A stretch of 64,000 nucleotides of DNA from Parasedimentitalea maritima. Lineage in GTDB: Bacteria > Pseudomonadota > Alphaproteobacteria > Rhodobacterales > Rhodobacteraceae. Shown in pieces: positions 1 to 12,875 of this stretch (within the stretch, counting starts at the first letter, position 1; each line of letters begins with the position of its first letter). The notes under the pieces are model-generated. The model made no database searches, was not told the origin of the DNA, and saw only the letters and a list, made by a program, of their open reading frames with translations. Location: the NCBI RefSeq assembly GCF_005771405.1, contig NZ_VAUA01000010.1:164186-228185 (forward strand). The letters are read 5' to 3'. Made by a program: the position numbers and the translations under genes.

Positions 1-117
1 GCGCCGCTGTTTACCCAAGCGATCCTGAACATCTGGCACGGCACCTCTGTATCGTCACTGTTTGACGACAAGACGCTGATCCCGATCTACGAGTCATTGT
101 ACTCCAACAACATTTGA
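1..117 (+). CDS. C-terminal fragment of an unidentified protein
   Basis: The window opens inside a reading frame that runs to a TGA at 115-117 and leaves 38 residues ending in ESLYSNNI. The codons look normal for the neighbourhood, and a rho-independent terminator follows 25 bases later, so this is the true end of a gene. I do not recognise the family from this tail. Confidence 0.6.
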   Translation, partial: APLFTQAILNIWHGTSVSSLFDDKTLIPIYESLYSNNI

Positions 118-141
118 TTGCGGCTCACAGCCCAGTCAAAG

Positions 142-170
142 ACCCGTGCAGGACACTGCGCGGGTTTTTT
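142..170 (+). terminator. Rho-independent terminator of the partial gene
   Basis: Arms ACCCGTGCAG and CTGCGCGGG pair with one G-T wobble around a 4-base loop and are followed by TTTTTT. It sits just after the stop codon at 117. Confidence 0.8.
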
Positions 171-247
171 ATTGGCTCAGACCAACGTCCACAGGTCCAG
201 CACGCTCGTGGTATCAAGGTGCTACTCTTTGAAATTGGGTCGCCCTA

Positions 248-1801
248 TCAGTCGTCGTCAGTCGTAAGTTCGGTCAAGGTTTGGATGAGATCAAAACGGC
301 TAACAGGCTTAATCAAATGCACATCACCACTCTCAATTCCCTTGCTGTGCGTTGCAACATCAGTGGGATGGCCAGACATAAAGACAACAGGAAGTTCTGG
401 AAACACCTGACGACAGAGCTCAGCAAGTTCTGGTCCCTGGACTGAGCCTGGCATGACAACGTCTGTCAATAAAATGTCTGGGCGCAGACCCGCCTGGATC
501 TGTTGAAGTGCCTCGTCACCATCAGGACAGGCTACAACACGATAGTTCGCTTTCTGCAGTTGGCGCACAATTATGTTGCGAACTTTACTTTCATCCTCGG
601 CACAAAGGACAAGCTTTTCCAGCGGTGCTTTGGCACAGTTCTGCGTCTCAATTTTTTGTGCTTCCAGGTCAGATAACTCCGCCGGGAAATACAAATTCAT
701 CGACGTACCTGCACCCTTTTCACTGTAGGCGCTTATCGTCCCATTTGATTGACGCATAAAACCGAAAACCATAGACAGCCCCAGCCCCGAGCCCTTCCCC
801 ACAGGCTTGGTCGTAAAAAACGGATCGAAGATTCGACTCATTGTATCTGGGTCCATTCCCTCGCCGGAATCAGAGATGACCAGCTTCACATAGCGGCCGG
901 GATCAATGCTTTCACCAGAAGTCTGGATGTAGTCACTGTCTATCTGCACATTGCTTGTTGTGATTGTGATACGCCCCTCTTCGGTTAAGGCGTCCCGGGC
1001 ATTATTCACAATGTTCAAGATTGCAGTTTCCAACTGGGCGGCATCTATCTTGGCTTTCCACAAATCGGACTCGGTTACTGTTTCGAACTCAATATTTGGT
1101 GGCAATAATCTGCGGATCATTCTGGCAAATCCAATGACCACCTTGTTCAAATCAATGACACTTGGTGTCAGGTGGGCTTTTCGTCCATAACTCAACAATT
1201 GCTGCGTAAGCTTTCCCCCTTGCAATGTCGCGGTCATCGCATCTTCGATGTATTCAAGTCGTTCCTTTGCATCAGGGTCATCTTGGAGAAACTCCAAGTT
1301 CCCCAAGACAACCGCCAAAAGATTGTTGAAATCATGAGCTACGCCGCCGACAAGAGCGCCAATGGCTTCCATACGCTGTTTCTGCTGTAATTGTGCAGCG
1401 GCGCGTTTTGCCTCTGAGTTGTCAAAGATAATGGCCAGGGAACGAATATGATCCCCATTTCCATCATATTCTGAAATTGCAGAAAGCAGGACAGGTAGCA
1501 GCGTTCCATCTTTACATACAAAGTCATACTCAACGTTGTAAATTTTCCCTGCTTCGAAGACCTTTGGCTGCCCCACTTTTATCGCGTACTCGCGGGACTT
1601 CTCGCTCAGGAAGTCAAAACTTTTCTTTCCTTCCATTTCTTCAACCGTGTAACCAAGCTTGTCAGCCCAAAACTGACTGACTCGAACAAGGGTTCCGGAT
1701 CTGTCAATTGCGTGCATCAGAACTGGCGCCGCCTTGAACAGGGGGTCCAAAGGGTCATCTGTCTCTAATGATTGCCAGAATCGCAAAATGTTATCGGTCA
1801 T
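248..1801 (-). CDS. PAS-domain hybrid sensor histidine kinase with receiver domain
   Basis: This is a 517-residue signalling kinase, probably soluble because no membrane segment is visible. The order is a PAS sensor domain (about residues 20-140), a HisKA phosphoacceptor helix with the H-box around GGVAHDFNNLL, an HATPase_c domain with N-box NIVNNARDAL and G-boxes DSGEGMD and GSGLGLSM, and a C-terminal receiver with acceptor Asp in LLTDVVMPG and Lys in LIKPVS. The ATG at 1801 is preceded by GAAGGG at good spacing. A longer TTG start at 1897 would add 32 residues with no better ribosome site. The gene stands alone, so its output partner is not visible. The ligand is unknown. Confidence 0.88.
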   Translation of the reverse strand: MTDNILRFWQSLETDDPLDPLFKAAPVLMHAIDRSGTLVRVSQFWADKLGYTVEEMEGKKSFDFLSEKSREYAIKVGQPKVFEAGKIYNVEYDFVCKDGTLLPVLLSAISEYDGNGDHIRSLAIIFDNSEAKRAAAQLQQKQRMEAIGALVGGVAHDFNNLLAVVLGNLEFLQDDPDAKERLEYIEDAMTATLQGGKLTQQLLSYGRKAHLTPSVIDLNKVVIGFARMIRRLLPPNIEFETVTESDLWKAKIDAAQLETAILNIVNNARDALTEEGRITITTSNVQIDSDYIQTSGESIDPGRYVKLVISDSGEGMDPDTMSRIFDPFFTTKPVGKGSGLGLSMVFGFMRQSNGTISAYSEKGAGTSMNLYFPAELSDLEAQKIETQNCAKAPLEKLVLCAEDESKVRNIIVRQLQKANYRVVACPDGDEALQQIQAGLRPDILLTDVVMPGSVQGPELAELCRQVFPELPVVFMSGHPTDVATHSKGIESGDVHLIKPVSRFDLIQTLTELTTDDD

Positions 1802-2083
1802 TGGAGCACCCTTCAAAAGCGGCGTTGCCTTCAATGCGCCTTGCCTCAGAGTGCCTCTTAGGAGAATGAATTCTTTCGCCATCCTTCCTTTATTCAACGT
1901 TGCATAGCTGATTACAGCTGTCTACCGATCCTCATCTCCACCGTGATCTCAAGCAGCTAAAGGAACCGTGCACCGCCTTTTTGCCGCAGCAGAATTTTAT
2001 AAAATCAACTACCGATCCGGCTATGTTCAGGCGAAAAATGCAGTGTTGCCTCTGAAGCGAGAGAGTATCAGCGGAACGAGTTC

Positions 2084-2434
2084 CTACTGCACGTCCCAGT
2101 CATCCGCAAACGGCAGATCACCGATTGCCGTCCATGAGGCCCGCAGCCGCGCGATGCGGCTGTCGGCCCAAGTGCGGAACACAATCTCAAACCCTTTGGC
2201 GGTCACATTCTCAGCCACCAGCTCGGCGCGGATTGAGACTGAGGTGTCCATGTCCCAGAGCGAGATCGCCAGCTGCACAGCAGGAGGTGAGGCAAATGTC
2301 TCGTCAAAGCGTACTTTTTTGCGGCGTTCGCGCGGGCCGGATCCGGTCCACATTGCACCACCGTTTTCAAAATCGGCAAAAACGGTCACATCGCCCTGAT
2401 GAATCCCGGTGCGTGGATTTCTAAGTCTTTTCAT
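2084..2434 (-). CDS. H-type lectin domain protein
   Basis: A 116-residue protein whose core (FASPPAVQLAISLWDMDTS, then AELVAENVTAKGFEIVF and RVRA/RLRASWTAIG-like ending) matches the H-type lectin fold, a small beta-sandwich that binds sugars such as GalNAc in animal agglutinins. Rhodobacteraceae carry such stand-alone copies. No signal peptide is visible, so its location is uncertain. The ribosome site before the ATG is weak. It lies downstream of the atp terminator, in the same direction but as a separate unit. Confidence 0.75.
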   Translation of the reverse strand: MKRLRNPRTGIHQGDVTVFADFENGGAMWTGSGPRERRKKVRFDETFASPPAVQLAISLWDMDTSVSIRAELVAENVTAKGFEIVFRTWADSRIARLRASWTAIGDLPFADDWDVQ

Positions 2435-2506
2435 ATGCAGCCCGGTCTTGTGTCCCTGTTTCCATTCTTATGTGAAAAATTGGGCAAGACTAGGACCAAA
2501 AACAAG

Positions 2507-2532
2507 AAAACCGGCCCGCAGGGGCCGGTTTT
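2507..2532 (-). terminator. Terminator of the atpHAGDC operon
   Basis: AAAACCGGCCC and GGGGCCGGTTTT form a strong near-symmetrical hairpin with A and T tracts on both sides. It lies 27 bases after the atpC stop and would terminate the operon. Confidence 0.88.
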
Positions 2533-2558
2533 AATGTCTTGCGCTAAAACATCATCCC

Positions 2559-2975
2559 TTACAGGTTGATGTGCTCGCCCAGTGCTTCCATGTCCGCCAA
2601 CAGCTTGGTGGCGTCGTCGACCAGGGTGTGATGCTCTTCCTTGGTCTCGTGCGCTGCTGCCTGCGCTGCGCGTGCAGCTTCGATCAGCTCGTCCAGATGA
2701 TCACGGGTCATTTCGGTTACCGGAATGGCTTTTTCAGCCAGAACCGACAGACCTTCAGAACCGATTTCAGCAAAACCGCCCGACACAACATATTCCGAGT
2801 TTCCTTCGGGGCTTTCGACCCGAAGAAGACCTGGACGCAGTGTGGTGATGGTTGGCGCATGCATCGGCATAGCCGTCATGTCACCATCCGCACCCGGAAT
2901 TTGAACCGCGGTCACCTGAAGCGAAGCAAGGCTCCGCTCCGGGCTCACGAGGTCGAATTGCATGGTATCAGCCAT
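2559..2975 (-). CDS. atpC: ATP synthase F1 epsilon subunit
   Basis: A 138-residue subunit of the F1 central stalk, which couples rotation to catalysis and restrains ATP hydrolysis. The N-terminal beta-sandwich carries the familiar [10 protein letters not shown] start and the [11 protein letters not shown] segment, and the C-terminal part is helical and rich in Ala and Glu. The length is normal for alphaproteobacteria. It is the last gene of the atp operon, 11 bases after atpD, and a terminator follows. Confidence 0.97.
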   Translation of the reverse strand: MADTMQFDLVSPERSLASLQVTAVQIPGADGDMTAMPMHAPTITTLRPGLLRVESPEGNSEYVVSGGFAEIGSEGLSVLAEKAIPVTEMTRDHLDELIEAARAAQAAAHETKEEHHTLVDDATKLLADMEALGEHINL

Positions 2976-2986
2976 TACGACCCTCC

Positions 2987-5307
<2,321 letters not shown>

Positions 5308-5322
5308 TGCCTCCTCCCTCCC

Positions 5323-6861
5323 TTAAGCGAAATCAGCGGCGAATTCGTCCAGCGCAGCTTTGATCTTATCGGCGGCATCACCTTTGATCTTGGGATCTTC
5401 ATTGGTGATGAAGTCCAGCAGATCCTGATGCTTGCCACGCAGGTGTGCCAGAAGACCAGCTTCATAGCGACCAACTGCGTTCACGTCGATCTTGTCCAGG
5501 TAACCAGTGGTACCTGCAAAGATAACGCAGACGATTTCAGCATTTGTCAGCGGCGAGTACTGAGGCTGTTTCATCAGCTCGGTCAGGCGGGCACCACGGT
5601 TCAGCAGCTGCTGAGTAGCGGCATCCAGATCGGAACCGAACTGCGCAAAGGCAGCCATTTCACGATACTGAGCCAGTTCAAGTTTAACCGGACCAGCAAC
5701 CGACTTCATGGCGTTTGTCTGAGCGGAGGACCCAACACGAGACACCGACAGACCGGTGTTCACAGCAGGACGGATACCCTGGTAGAACAGTTCGGTTTCC
5801 AGGAAGATCTGACCGTCGGTGATCGAAATCACGTTGGTTGGAATAAACGCCGAAACGTCGCCGCCCTGGGTTTCAATGATCGGCAGAGCTGTCAGCGAGC
5901 CATTACCGTTGTCGTCGCCCAGCTTCGCCGAACGTTCCAGCAGACGCGAGTGCAGATAGAAAACGTCACCTGGGTACGCTTCACGTCCTGGTGGACGACG
6001 CAGCAGCAGAGACATCTGACGGTAGGACACAGCCTGCTTGGACAGATCATCATAGATGATCAGAGCGTGGCGGCCGTTGTCACGGAAGAATTCAGCCATG
6101 GCTGTTGCGGCGTATGGTGCCAGGAACTGCATAGGAGCCGGGTCGGACGCAGTTGCGGCCACAACGATGGAATACTCCATCGCACCGGTTTCTTCCAGCT
6201 TCTTAACCAGCTGAGCAACAGTCGAACGCTTCTGGCCGATCGCTACGTATACGCAGTACAGCTTTTTGCCTTCGTCGTCGCCAGCGGCTTCGTTGTAGGA
6301 TTTCTGGTTCAGGATCGCGTCCAGAGCAACGGCAGTTTTACCGGTCTGACGGTCACCAATGATCAGCTCACGCTGGCCACGACCAATTGGGATCATCGCA
6401 TCAACGGACTTCAGACCAGTCGCCATTGGCTCGTGAACCGATTTACGTGGAATGATGCCTGGCGCCTTAACGTCGGCTACGCCGCGCTCGGTGCTTTCAA
6501 TCGGGCCCTTGCCGTCCAGCGGGTTACCCAGACCGTCAACAACGCGACCCAGCAGACCGTTACCGATTGGAACGTCCACGATCGAATTGGTGCGCTTAAC
6601 AGTGTCGCCTTCTTTGATGTCACGGTCGGACCCAAAGATAACGATACCAACGTTGTCGCTTTCCAAGTTCAGCGCCATACCCATGATACCGCCGGGGAAT
6701 TCGACCATTTCACCAGCCTGAACATTGTCCAGACCGTAAACGCGGGCGATACCATCACCAACGCTCAGCACACGACCAATTTCAGCAACTTCGGCTTCTT
6801 GACCGAAGTTTTTGATTTGATCCTTCAGGATTGCAGAAATCTCTGCAGCTTGGATACCCAT
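5323..6861 (-). CDS. atpA: ATP synthase F1 alpha subunit
   Basis: A 512-residue non-catalytic nucleotide-binding subunit alternating with beta in the F1 ring. The P-loop [13 protein letters not shown] and the late signature [18 protein letters not shown] are intact. The start [19 protein letters not shown] is standard. Its ATG directly abuts the atpH stop with no spacer, which suggests translational coupling. Confidence 0.99.
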   Translation of the reverse strand: MGIQAAEISAILKDQIKNFGQEAEVAEIGRVLSVGDGIARVYGLDNVQAGEMVEFPGGIMGMALNLESDNVGIVIFGSDRDIKEGDTVKRTNSIVDVPIGNGLLGRVVDGLGNPLDGKGPIESTERGVADVKAPGIIPRKSVHEPMATGLKSVDAMIPIGRGQRELIIGDRQTGKTAVALDAILNQKSYNEAAGDDEGKKLYCVYVAIGQKRSTVAQLVKKLEETGAMEYSIVVAATASDPAPMQFLAPYAATAMAEFFRDNGRHALIIYDDLSKQAVSYRQMSLLLRRPPGREAYPGDVFYLHSRLLERSAKLGDDNGNGSLTALPIIETQGGDVSAFIPTNVISITDGQIFLETELFYQGIRPAVNTGLSVSRVGSSAQTNAMKSVAGPVKLELAQYREMAAFAQFGSDLDAATQQLLNRGARLTELMKQPQYSPLTNAEIVCVIFAGTTGYLDKIDVNAVGRYEAGLLAHLRGKHQDLLDFITNEDPKIKGDAADKIKAALDEFAADFA

Positions 6862-7422
6862 TTATCCGACCTCTTTCATTACATTCTGGAGGGAGTCGAG
6901 CTTGGAGCGGATCGAGCTATCGATCATCTTCGAGCCCACTTTGACGACAAGACCGCCGATGATTTTCTCATCGACGGTTGCATTAATAGTAACTTTTTTG
7001 CCTACACGAGCAGTCAGCGTTTTCGCCAGCTTTTCGCTTTGGGTCTTGGTCAGAGCCTTGGCCGAGGTCACATCTGCTGTGACTTCACCACGGGCCTCTG
7101 CCAATTGGCTACGCAGCGCGGCAATCAGCGCTGGAAGAACAAAGAGACGGCGGTTTTCAGCCATCAGCGCCAGCGCGTTGCTCATCATGGAGTCGAGCCC
7201 CATTTTGGCGGCAATCGCAGAGATCGCAGCACCTTGCTCGTCGCGCGAAACCAGCGGCGAATTGATCAGGTTGCGCAGATCAGCACTGTCAGCCATTGCG
7301 GCTTCCAAATCATTGATACTGGTTTCAAGGCCACTCAGGGCCTTGTTCTCTTCTGCAATCTCAAAGATCGCAGTGGCATAGCGCGCGGCAATGCCTGCGG
7401 AAATCGAAGCTGGTTCGGACAC
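6862..7422 (-). CDS. atpH: ATP synthase F1 delta subunit
   Basis: A 186-residue peripheral-stalk subunit (OSCP type) that clamps the top of F1 to F0 subunit b. The start chosen is GTG at 7420-7422 (protein SEPASISAGIAARYATAIF), because GGAAGGG lies 6 bases upstream and this gives the usual family length. An upstream ATG at 7554 would add 44 residues of unlikely composition. The C-terminal VGKKVTINATVDEKIIGGL segment is characteristic. It is the first gene of the operon; F0 genes are absent here, as in other Rhodobacteraceae. Confidence 0.95.
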   Translation of the reverse strand: MSEPASISAGIAARYATAIFEIAEENKALSGLETSINDLEAAMADSADLRNLINSPLVSRDEQGAAISAIAAKMGLDSMMSNALALMAENRRLFVLPALIAALRSQLAEARGEVTADVTSAKALTKTQSEKLAKTLTARVGKKVTINATVDEKIIGGLVVKVGSKMIDSSIRSKLDSLQNVMKEVG

Positions 7423-7798
7423 GTCCACCCTTCCGATACTGGCCCCGGTTTGCTGACCTTGCGGCGGCGTCCGGGGGCGTGAGTCAGCCCTCCCATCACG
7501 GAAGGACGATAAAATCAGCGTGGATGTAACAGAGCCATAGCCACCAAGCAACAATAGATAGCCGCAGCCCGAAAAGTGCTTAATGACGTCTTTTCAACAC
7601 CTTAGTCAAAGTGCGACCCTTTGAACCGCCCTTATGGTTAGAAAAAGATAACGGATTTGCAAGTTTTTCCGATTCCTGAGGCCAAAAAATCTGAATTTTG
7701 CTGTGGATAACTTGGAGTTTTGTCGCGTTTTTCGACCACACATGCGCTTTCACTGCCAATTCGGCCTGGAAGGGGAATCAACACGCCGTAGGGCTAAA
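7423..7798 (-). promoter_or_regulatory. Leader and probable promoter region of the atp operon
   Basis: A 376-base stretch without a convincing gene, between the end of the methyltransferase gene and atpH on the minus strand. A TTGACT at about 7601-7606 (minus strand) could serve as a -35 element, but I cannot find a clear -10 at the right distance. No terminator hairpin is evident for the upstream methyltransferase gene. Confidence 0.35.
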
Positions 7799-8545
7799 CT
7801 ATGCCGGCTCTGGCATCGGGTTCGATAGTCCTTCCAGCACCCGGATGCGACTGCGGGCCTTTACTTTAGTCGCCAACCCGCGTGGTTGGTGGACTTGCTT
7901 GCTGACCTCGACAAGAAACACCCCCCCCGCCAGCATTGCAGGCAGGTGACGCCCCGCCTTTTCGAACATAGGTCCCGATTTCAGCCAGAACCGCCGCATT
8001 GACGGCAGCTGATACAATGCCGCGGCGTGGCGTTCGGTTGTAAATTGATATGTCCTGAGCTGACTTTCCAGCTGGCCAAGCGTATAAGGTCGGCCGTAGC
8101 CAAATGGTGTCTTATCTGACCGCGACCACAACCCTGCCCGGTTTGGTACAATAAAGATGGCCCGACCTCCTGGGCCCAGAACCCGCCAGCATTCCTCCAG
8201 AAGTTTGCCCGGATGGTCCGAGGTCTCGAGCCCATGCATCACCACCAATCGGTCAACACGTCCTGTATCAATAGGCCAATTGGTTTCCTCGCACAGGACC
8301 GACACATTGGGCATCCCGGCCGGCCATTGCATAACACCTTGCGGTCCGGGCATCAGCGCAATTATCCGGCGCGCTTCGGACAGGTACGGACGCATCAACG
8401 GCGCCGCAAAACCAAATCCGGCCATAGTCTGACCCGCAGCTTCCGGCCACATTTGCAGAAGCCGGGCGCGGATCGAAGCCTGCGCCGCACGCCCCAGAGT
8501 GCTGCGGTAATAGAAATTTCTCAAATCCTGCACATCAAGATGCAT
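7799..8545 (-). CDS. Class I SAM-dependent methyltransferase-like protein
   Basis: A 248-residue protein with a Rossmann-type methyltransferase core of the type 11 group. The motif II-like [19 protein letters not shown], then [20 protein letters not shown] (post-II strand and the usual LxPGGR turn), are clear. The glycine-rich SAM loop (AGFGFAAPL) is less canonical. The substrate is unknown. It is divergent from gloB and the two genes share a promoter region, an arrangement I recall from relatives. Start ATG at 8545. Confidence 0.75.
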   Translation of the reverse strand: MHLDVQDLRNFYYRSTLGRAAQASIRARLLQMWPEAAGQTMAGFGFAAPLMRPYLSEARRIIALMPGPQGVMQWPAGMPNVSVLCEETNWPIDTGRVDRLVVMHGLETSDHPGKLLEECWRVLGPGGRAIFIVPNRAGLWSRSDKTPFGYGRPYTLGQLESQLRTYQFTTERHAAALYQLPSMRRFWLKSGPMFEKAGRHLPAMLAGGVFLVEVSKQVHQPRGLATKVKARSRIRVLEGLSNPMPEPA

Positions 8546-8607
8546 TGCGGGCGCCTGCTGGTTCAGTCAATCTGGTACACAGTTTAACCATGCCAAGGCG
8601 AATGACC

Positions 8608-9375
8608 ATGCCTCTTGAGATCATCACCATCCCCTGCCTGTCAGATAACTATGCCTTTTTGTTACATGCACCGGGCAGTGGCCTGACCGCACTGGTAGAC
8701 GCCCCCGAAGCGGCGCCTATAGAGGCGGAGCTCAATAAGCGTGGTTGGGGACTCGATTTTGTCTTTTTGACTCATCACCACTGGGATCACATCGATGCCC
8801 TGGAGGAATTGCAACAGACATTTAGACCAACAGTGGTTGGTGCCGAGGCAGACGCCCATCGGCTGCCCCCGTTGGACCTGGCGGTGAAAGAAGGCGCCGT
8901 GTTCTCGCTATCTCGTGAAGATGTACATGTTATCGACGTTCCAGGTCATACCGTTGGCCACATTGCGTTTTATTTGCCCGAGTCAAAAGCTCTGTTCACC
9001 GCCGACAGCCTGATGGCCCTGGGCTGTGGCCGACTCTTTGAAGGAACAGCTGCACAAATGTGGAATAGTCTGAATAAGTTAGCAGCCCTGCCCGCTGACA
9101 CTATGGTTTATTCCGGCCACGAATACACCCAATCCAACGGTGCATTTGCGTTAACCATCGAGCCCGACAACTCGGCGTTGCAAGCGCGAGTCAGAGAAAT
9201 CGCAAAAACACGTGCAGCCGGCGAATCTACCGTTCCATCGCTATTATCTTTGGAACTGGACACGAACCCGTTCCTACGCGCAGGATTGGACGAGTTGAAG
9301 CGGTCTATGGGCATGGAACATATTGATTCTGAACTGGTTTTCAAAGAAATCCGCGAACGAAAGGATCAATTTTGA
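8608..9375 (+). CDS. gloB: Hydroxyacylglutathione hydrolase (glyoxalase II)
   Basis: A 255-residue metallo-beta-lactamase-fold enzyme that hydrolyses S-D-lactoylglutathione, the second step of methylglyoxal detoxification, in the cytoplasm. The binuclear metal motif THHHWDHID is at residues 55-63 (H56, H58, D60, H61), followed by VPGHTVGHI, FTADSLM and the glyoxalase II signature SGHEYTQSN. The start at 8608 (MPLEIITIPCL) gives the normal length; ATGs at 8590 and 8602 are in frame just upstream and cannot be excluded. Confidence 0.94.
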   Translation: MPLEIITIPCLSDNYAFLLHAPGSGLTALVDAPEAAPIEAELNKRGWGLDFVFLTHHHWDHIDALEELQQTFRPTVVGAEADAHRLPPLDLAVKEGAVFSLSREDVHVIDVPGHTVGHIAFYLPESKALFTADSLMALGCGRLFEGTAAQMWNSLNKLAALPADTMVYSGHEYTQSNGAFALTIEPDNSALQARVREIAKTRAAGESTVPSLLSLELDTNPFLRAGLDELKRSMGMEHIDSELVFKEIRERKDQF

Positions 9376-9553
9376 GACCTCGGTTCGTGGTGGAACAAAA
9401 CACGCTCACGACGAATGTGACGATTATTTGCAAGAAAAGCCTTGAAGCTGCAGCGCTATCAACCAAAATCTAACACTATGAGGACATGGTTGGACCACGG
9501 GAAAATTGGTAAACGCCAGATCCCCCACCGACCCAAGACAGAGGAGCACGCCC

Positions 9554-11875
9554 GTGCCTTCATTCTCGAGCACACTAGAGACAGCCATCCATGCCGCGCT
9601 CGCGCTGGCAAATGAACGGCGCCACGAATTTGCCACCCTGGAGCATCTGCTTCTGGCCCTACTTGACGAGCCGGACGCTGCGCGCGTCATGCAGGCCTGC
9701 AGCGTCGACCTAGGTGAGATACGCAAAACGCTGGTGGAATTTATTGACGAAGATCTGGCCAACCTGGTCACCGATGTCGATGGTTCAGAAGCCGTTCCCA
9801 CCGCAGCCTTCCAACGCGTGATACAGCGTGCTGCCATACACGTACAAAGCTCTGGCCGCACTGAAGTGACCGGCGCCAACGTATTGGTCGCAATCTTTGC
9901 TGAACGCGAAAGTGATGCCGCCTATTTTCTGCAGGATCAGGACATGACCCGCTATGACGCGGTCAACTATATCGCCCATGGCGTTGCCAAAGATCCCGCC
10001 TTTGGCGATCAGCGCCCTGTAACCGGCGCACATGATCCAGAGGAAGATGTGCAGACCATCACCGAAGAGGATAAGAAAGAAAGCGCTCTCGACAAATACT
10101 GCGTTGATCTGAACGTCAAATCTCGCGAAGGCGACATTGACCCGCTGATCGGCCGTGACCAAGAAGTCGAGCGCTGCATTCAGGTCCTGTGCCGCCGCCG
10201 CAAAAACAATCCGCTGCTGGTTGGCGATCCCGGTGTTGGCAAAACCGCCATTGCCGAAGGTCTGGCCCGCAAAATCGTAGCTGGCGAAACCCCTGAGGTT
10301 CTTTCTAAGACCACGATTTTCTCGCTTGATATGGGCGCGTTGCTGGCCGGAACCCGCTACCGCGGTGATTTCGAAGAACGTCTTAAGGCTGTTGTGACCG
10401 AGCTGGAAGACCATCCTGACAGCGTGCTGTTCATCGATGAGATCCACACAGTTATTGGTGCCGGTGCGACATCTGGCGGAGCGATGGATGCGTCAAACTT
10501 GCTAAAACCTGCATTGCAGGGCGGCAAACTGCGCACTATGGGCTCGACCACATATAAAGAGTTCCGTCAGCACTTTGAAAAAGATCGTGCCCTGGCCCGC
10601 CGGTTCCAGAAAATCGACGTGAACGAACCCTCGGTTGAGGATTCGGTTAAGATCCTGCGCGGATTGAAGCCTTACTTCGAAGAGCATCACGGATCAAAAT
10701 ACACCGCAGATGCAATCAAATCTGCGGTTGAGCTGGCGTCTCGTTACATCAACGATCGCAAGCTACCTGATAGTGCCATCGACGTGATCGACGAGGCGGG
10801 TGCTGCACAGCATCTGATCATCGAAAGCAAGCGCCGCAAAACCATTGGCGTCAAAGAGATCGAGGCTGTGGTGGCTAAAATCGCCCGGATCCCGCCAAAA
10901 TCGGTCTCCAAGGACGATGCTGCAGTTCTGAAAGATCTGGAAAAGTCGCTCAAACGAGTGGTCTTTGGTCAGGACGACGCCATTGGTGCCCTCTCCAGCG
11001 CCATCAAACTGGCCCGTGCCGGACTGCGTGAACCTGAGAAGCCAATTGGCAACTATCTGTTTGCTGGCCCAACCGGCGTCGGTAAAACCGAAGTGGCAAA
11101 ACAGCTGTCGGATATGCTGGGTGTGGAACTGCTGCGCTTTGATATGTCTGAATACATGGAAAAGCATGCGGTTTCCCGTTTGATCGGCGCCCCTCCTGGC
11201 TATGTCGGCTTTGATCAAGGTGGCTTGCTGACTGACGGTGTTGACCAGCATCCGCACTGCGTATTGCTGCTGGACGAGATCGAAAAGGCACACCCGGACG
11301 TGTTCAACATCCTGTTGCAGGTGATGGACCACGGCGAGCTGACGGATCACAACGGCCGCACAGTGAACTTCCGCAATGTGGTGCTGATCATGACTTCGAA
11401 CGCTGGTGCGTCTGAACAGGCCAAGGCCGCAATCGGATTTGGCCGTGATCGCCGGACCGGTGAAGACACTGCCGCAATTGAACGCACCTTCACGCCGGAA
11501 TTCCGCAACCGTCTGGACGCGGTGATCTCTTTTGCGCCTCTGCCCAAAGAAGTCATCATGCAGGTTGTCGAGAAGTTCGTCCTGCAGCTTGAAGCGCAGC
11601 TGCTGGATCGCAACGTCTCGATCGAGCTGACACGTCCCGCGGCTGAATGGATTGCCAATAAGGGCTATGATGACAAAATGGGGGCACGACCACTGGGTCG
11701 GGTTATCCAAGAATACATCAAGAAGCCGTTGGCCGAAGAACTGCTGTTTGGCAAACTTGCCAAAGGTGGGTTGGTCAAAGTTGGCATCAAAGATGGCGCA
11801 CTGGATCTGCGGATCGAAGGCCCTGCCAAACCGCGGATTTCAGGCGACAAGCCTCCGTTGCTAACCGCTGACTGA
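9554..11875 (+). CDS. clpA: ATP-dependent Clp protease ATP-binding subunit ClpA
   Basis: A 773-residue AAA+ unfoldase that feeds substrates to ClpP. Two N-terminal Clp_N repeats are followed by AAA domain 1 (Walker [11 protein letters not shown], pore loop [11 protein letters not shown], Walker [14 protein letters not shown]) and AAA domain 2 (Walker [11 protein letters not shown], pore loop [13 protein letters not shown], Walker [16 protein letters not shown]). The short linker between the AAA domains, without the ClpB middle coiled coil, identifies ClpA. The start is GTG at 9554, with GAGGAG 7 bases upstream. clpS is not adjacent. The stop overlaps the next start by one base. Confidence 0.96.
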   Translation: MPSFSSTLETAIHAALALANERRHEFATLEHLLLALLDEPDAARVMQACSVDLGEIRKTLVEFIDEDLANLVTDVDGSEAVPTAAFQRVIQRAAIHVQSSGRTEVTGANVLVAIFAERESDAAYFLQDQDMTRYDAVNYIAHGVAKDPAFGDQRPVTGAHDPEEDVQTITEEDKKESALDKYCVDLNVKSREGDIDPLIGRDQEVERCIQVLCRRRKNNPLLVGDPGVGKTAIAEGLARKIVAGETPEVLSKTTIFSLDMGALLAGTRYRGDFEERLKAVVTELEDHPDSVLFIDEIHTVIGAGATSGGAMDASNLLKPALQGGKLRTMGSTTYKEFRQHFEKDRALARRFQKIDVNEPSVEDSVKILRGLKPYFEEHHGSKYTADAIKSAVELASRYINDRKLPDSAIDVIDEAGAAQHLIIESKRRKTIGVKEIEAVVAKIARIPPKSVSKDDAAVLKDLEKSLKRVVFGQDDAIGALSSAIKLARAGLREPEKPIGNYLFAGPTGVGKTEVAKQLSDMLGVELLRFDMSEYMEKHAVSRLIGAPPGYVGFDQGGLLTDGVDQHPHCVLLLDEIEKAHPDVFNILLQVMDHGELTDHNGRTVNFRNVVLIMTSNAGASEQAKAAIGFGRDRRTGEDTAAIERTFTPEFRNRLDAVISFAPLPKEVIMQVVEKFVLQLEAQLLDRNVSIELTRPAAEWIANKGYDDKMGARPLGRVIQEYIKKPLAEELLFGKLAKGGLVKVGIKDGALDLRIEGPAKPRISGDKPPLLTAD

Positions 11876-12828
11876 TGCGCTTCGGCGCGGTCTATGGACT
11901 AATATTTGCGCTCGCCACCCCTGCGGTGGCGAGCGATTTTTCATTGCAACTCCCTATTGATTGCACTTTGGGCCAAACCTGTTTCATTCAAAACCAGGTT
12001 GACCGCGATCCTGGGCCGGGTGTGCTGGACTACCAGTGCGGTGGCCTGAGCTACAACGGTCACAAAGGAACCGATTTCCGCCTTCCCACGCTGGCGGACA
12101 TGCACCAAGGCGTTAATGTTCTCGCGGCTGCAAGCGGCATTGTGCGGGGAATACGCGATGGTATAGCGGATGTGGGGCCAAACCAGGACACACAGGGCAA
12201 AGAGTGTGGCAACGGGCTCGTCCTGCTGCACCCAGATGGTTGGGAAACCCAATATTGTCACATGAAAAACGGGTCACTTCAGGTGCAGCCCGGCCAAAAA
12301 ATCACGGCTGGCACTGTGCTAGGCCAGGTTGGTCTCAGCGGAAAAAGTGAATTTCCGCATCTCCATCTAAGTATCCGCCATAATGGAGAGGTTATCGATC
12401 CCTTTGACCTGTCTGCTTTCGCGACCTGCGGCAAAGCAGGCGAAACCATATGGCAGAACGCACCCGGCTACGTCGCAGGCGGGTTGTTGGATGGAGGCTT
12501 CAGCCCTGCAGTCCCAGATTACGCCGCGATTAAATCCGGTACTGCCGATCAAAGCCCCCTCCCCGTCAACGCCCCTGCACTGGTGTTCTGGGCTTTTGCA
12601 TACGGAGGCCAGAATGGCGACGTTCTGGAGTTAACCGTTGATGGGCCCGAGGGACGATTGGTGGATCATCGCGTAACACTGGCCAAGGATCAGGCTCAAT
12701 TTTATCGTGCCGCTGGCAAGCGGTTAAAGACGCAAACCTGGCCGCTTGGTGATTACATTGGCACCGCGACCTTGATCAGAAACGGCACCAAAATCGACCA
12801 AATGACCCAGCCGATGAACATGCGCTAA
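11875..12828 (+). CDS. M23 family metallopeptidase (LytM domain), exported
   Basis: A 317-residue protein with a signal peptide (residues 1-20, ending in AVAS). The LytM zinc motif is complete: HxxxD at H63-D67 in NGHKGTDFRL and HxH in FPHLHLSIRH. This suggests a periplasmic endopeptidase that cleaves peptidoglycan cross-links, or a LytM-like activator. A C-terminal region of about 120 residues after the catalytic domain (from DYAAIKSG) is predicted beta-rich and of unknown role. It is coupled to clpA by a TGATG overlap. Confidence 0.88.
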   Translation: MRFGAVYGLIFALATPAVASDFSLQLPIDCTLGQTCFIQNQVDRDPGPGVLDYQCGGLSYNGHKGTDFRLPTLADMHQGVNVLAAASGIVRGIRDGIADVGPNQDTQGKECGNGLVLLHPDGWETQYCHMKNGSLQVQPGQKITAGTVLGQVGLSGKSEFPHLHLSIRHNGEVIDPFDLSAFATCGKAGETIWQNAPGYVAGGLLDGGFSPAVPDYAAIKSGTADQSPLPVNAPALVFWAFAYGGQNGDVLELTVDGPEGRLVDHRVTLAKDQAQFYRAAGKRLKTQTWPLGDYIGTATLIRNGTKIDQMTQPMNMR

Positions 12829-12856
12829 ACCCTGCAACTCAGATCCCAAACGGGCC

Positions 12857-12875
12857 AGCACTCAAACTGAGTGCT
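12857..12875 (+). terminator. Possible terminator after clpA-M23 unit
   Basis: AGCACTCA and TGAGTGCT form a perfect 8-bp stem with a 3-base loop, followed by ATTTCTCT. It lies 28 bases after the M23 stop and overlaps the last codons of the convergent OmpA-like gene, so it may serve both strands. Confidence 0.5.

Noticed and set aside
5428..7482. Long plus-strand open frame opposite atpA and atpH
   Set aside because: It is antisense to two certain genes and its protein is low-complexity in Arg, Gln and Asn, a shadow frame.
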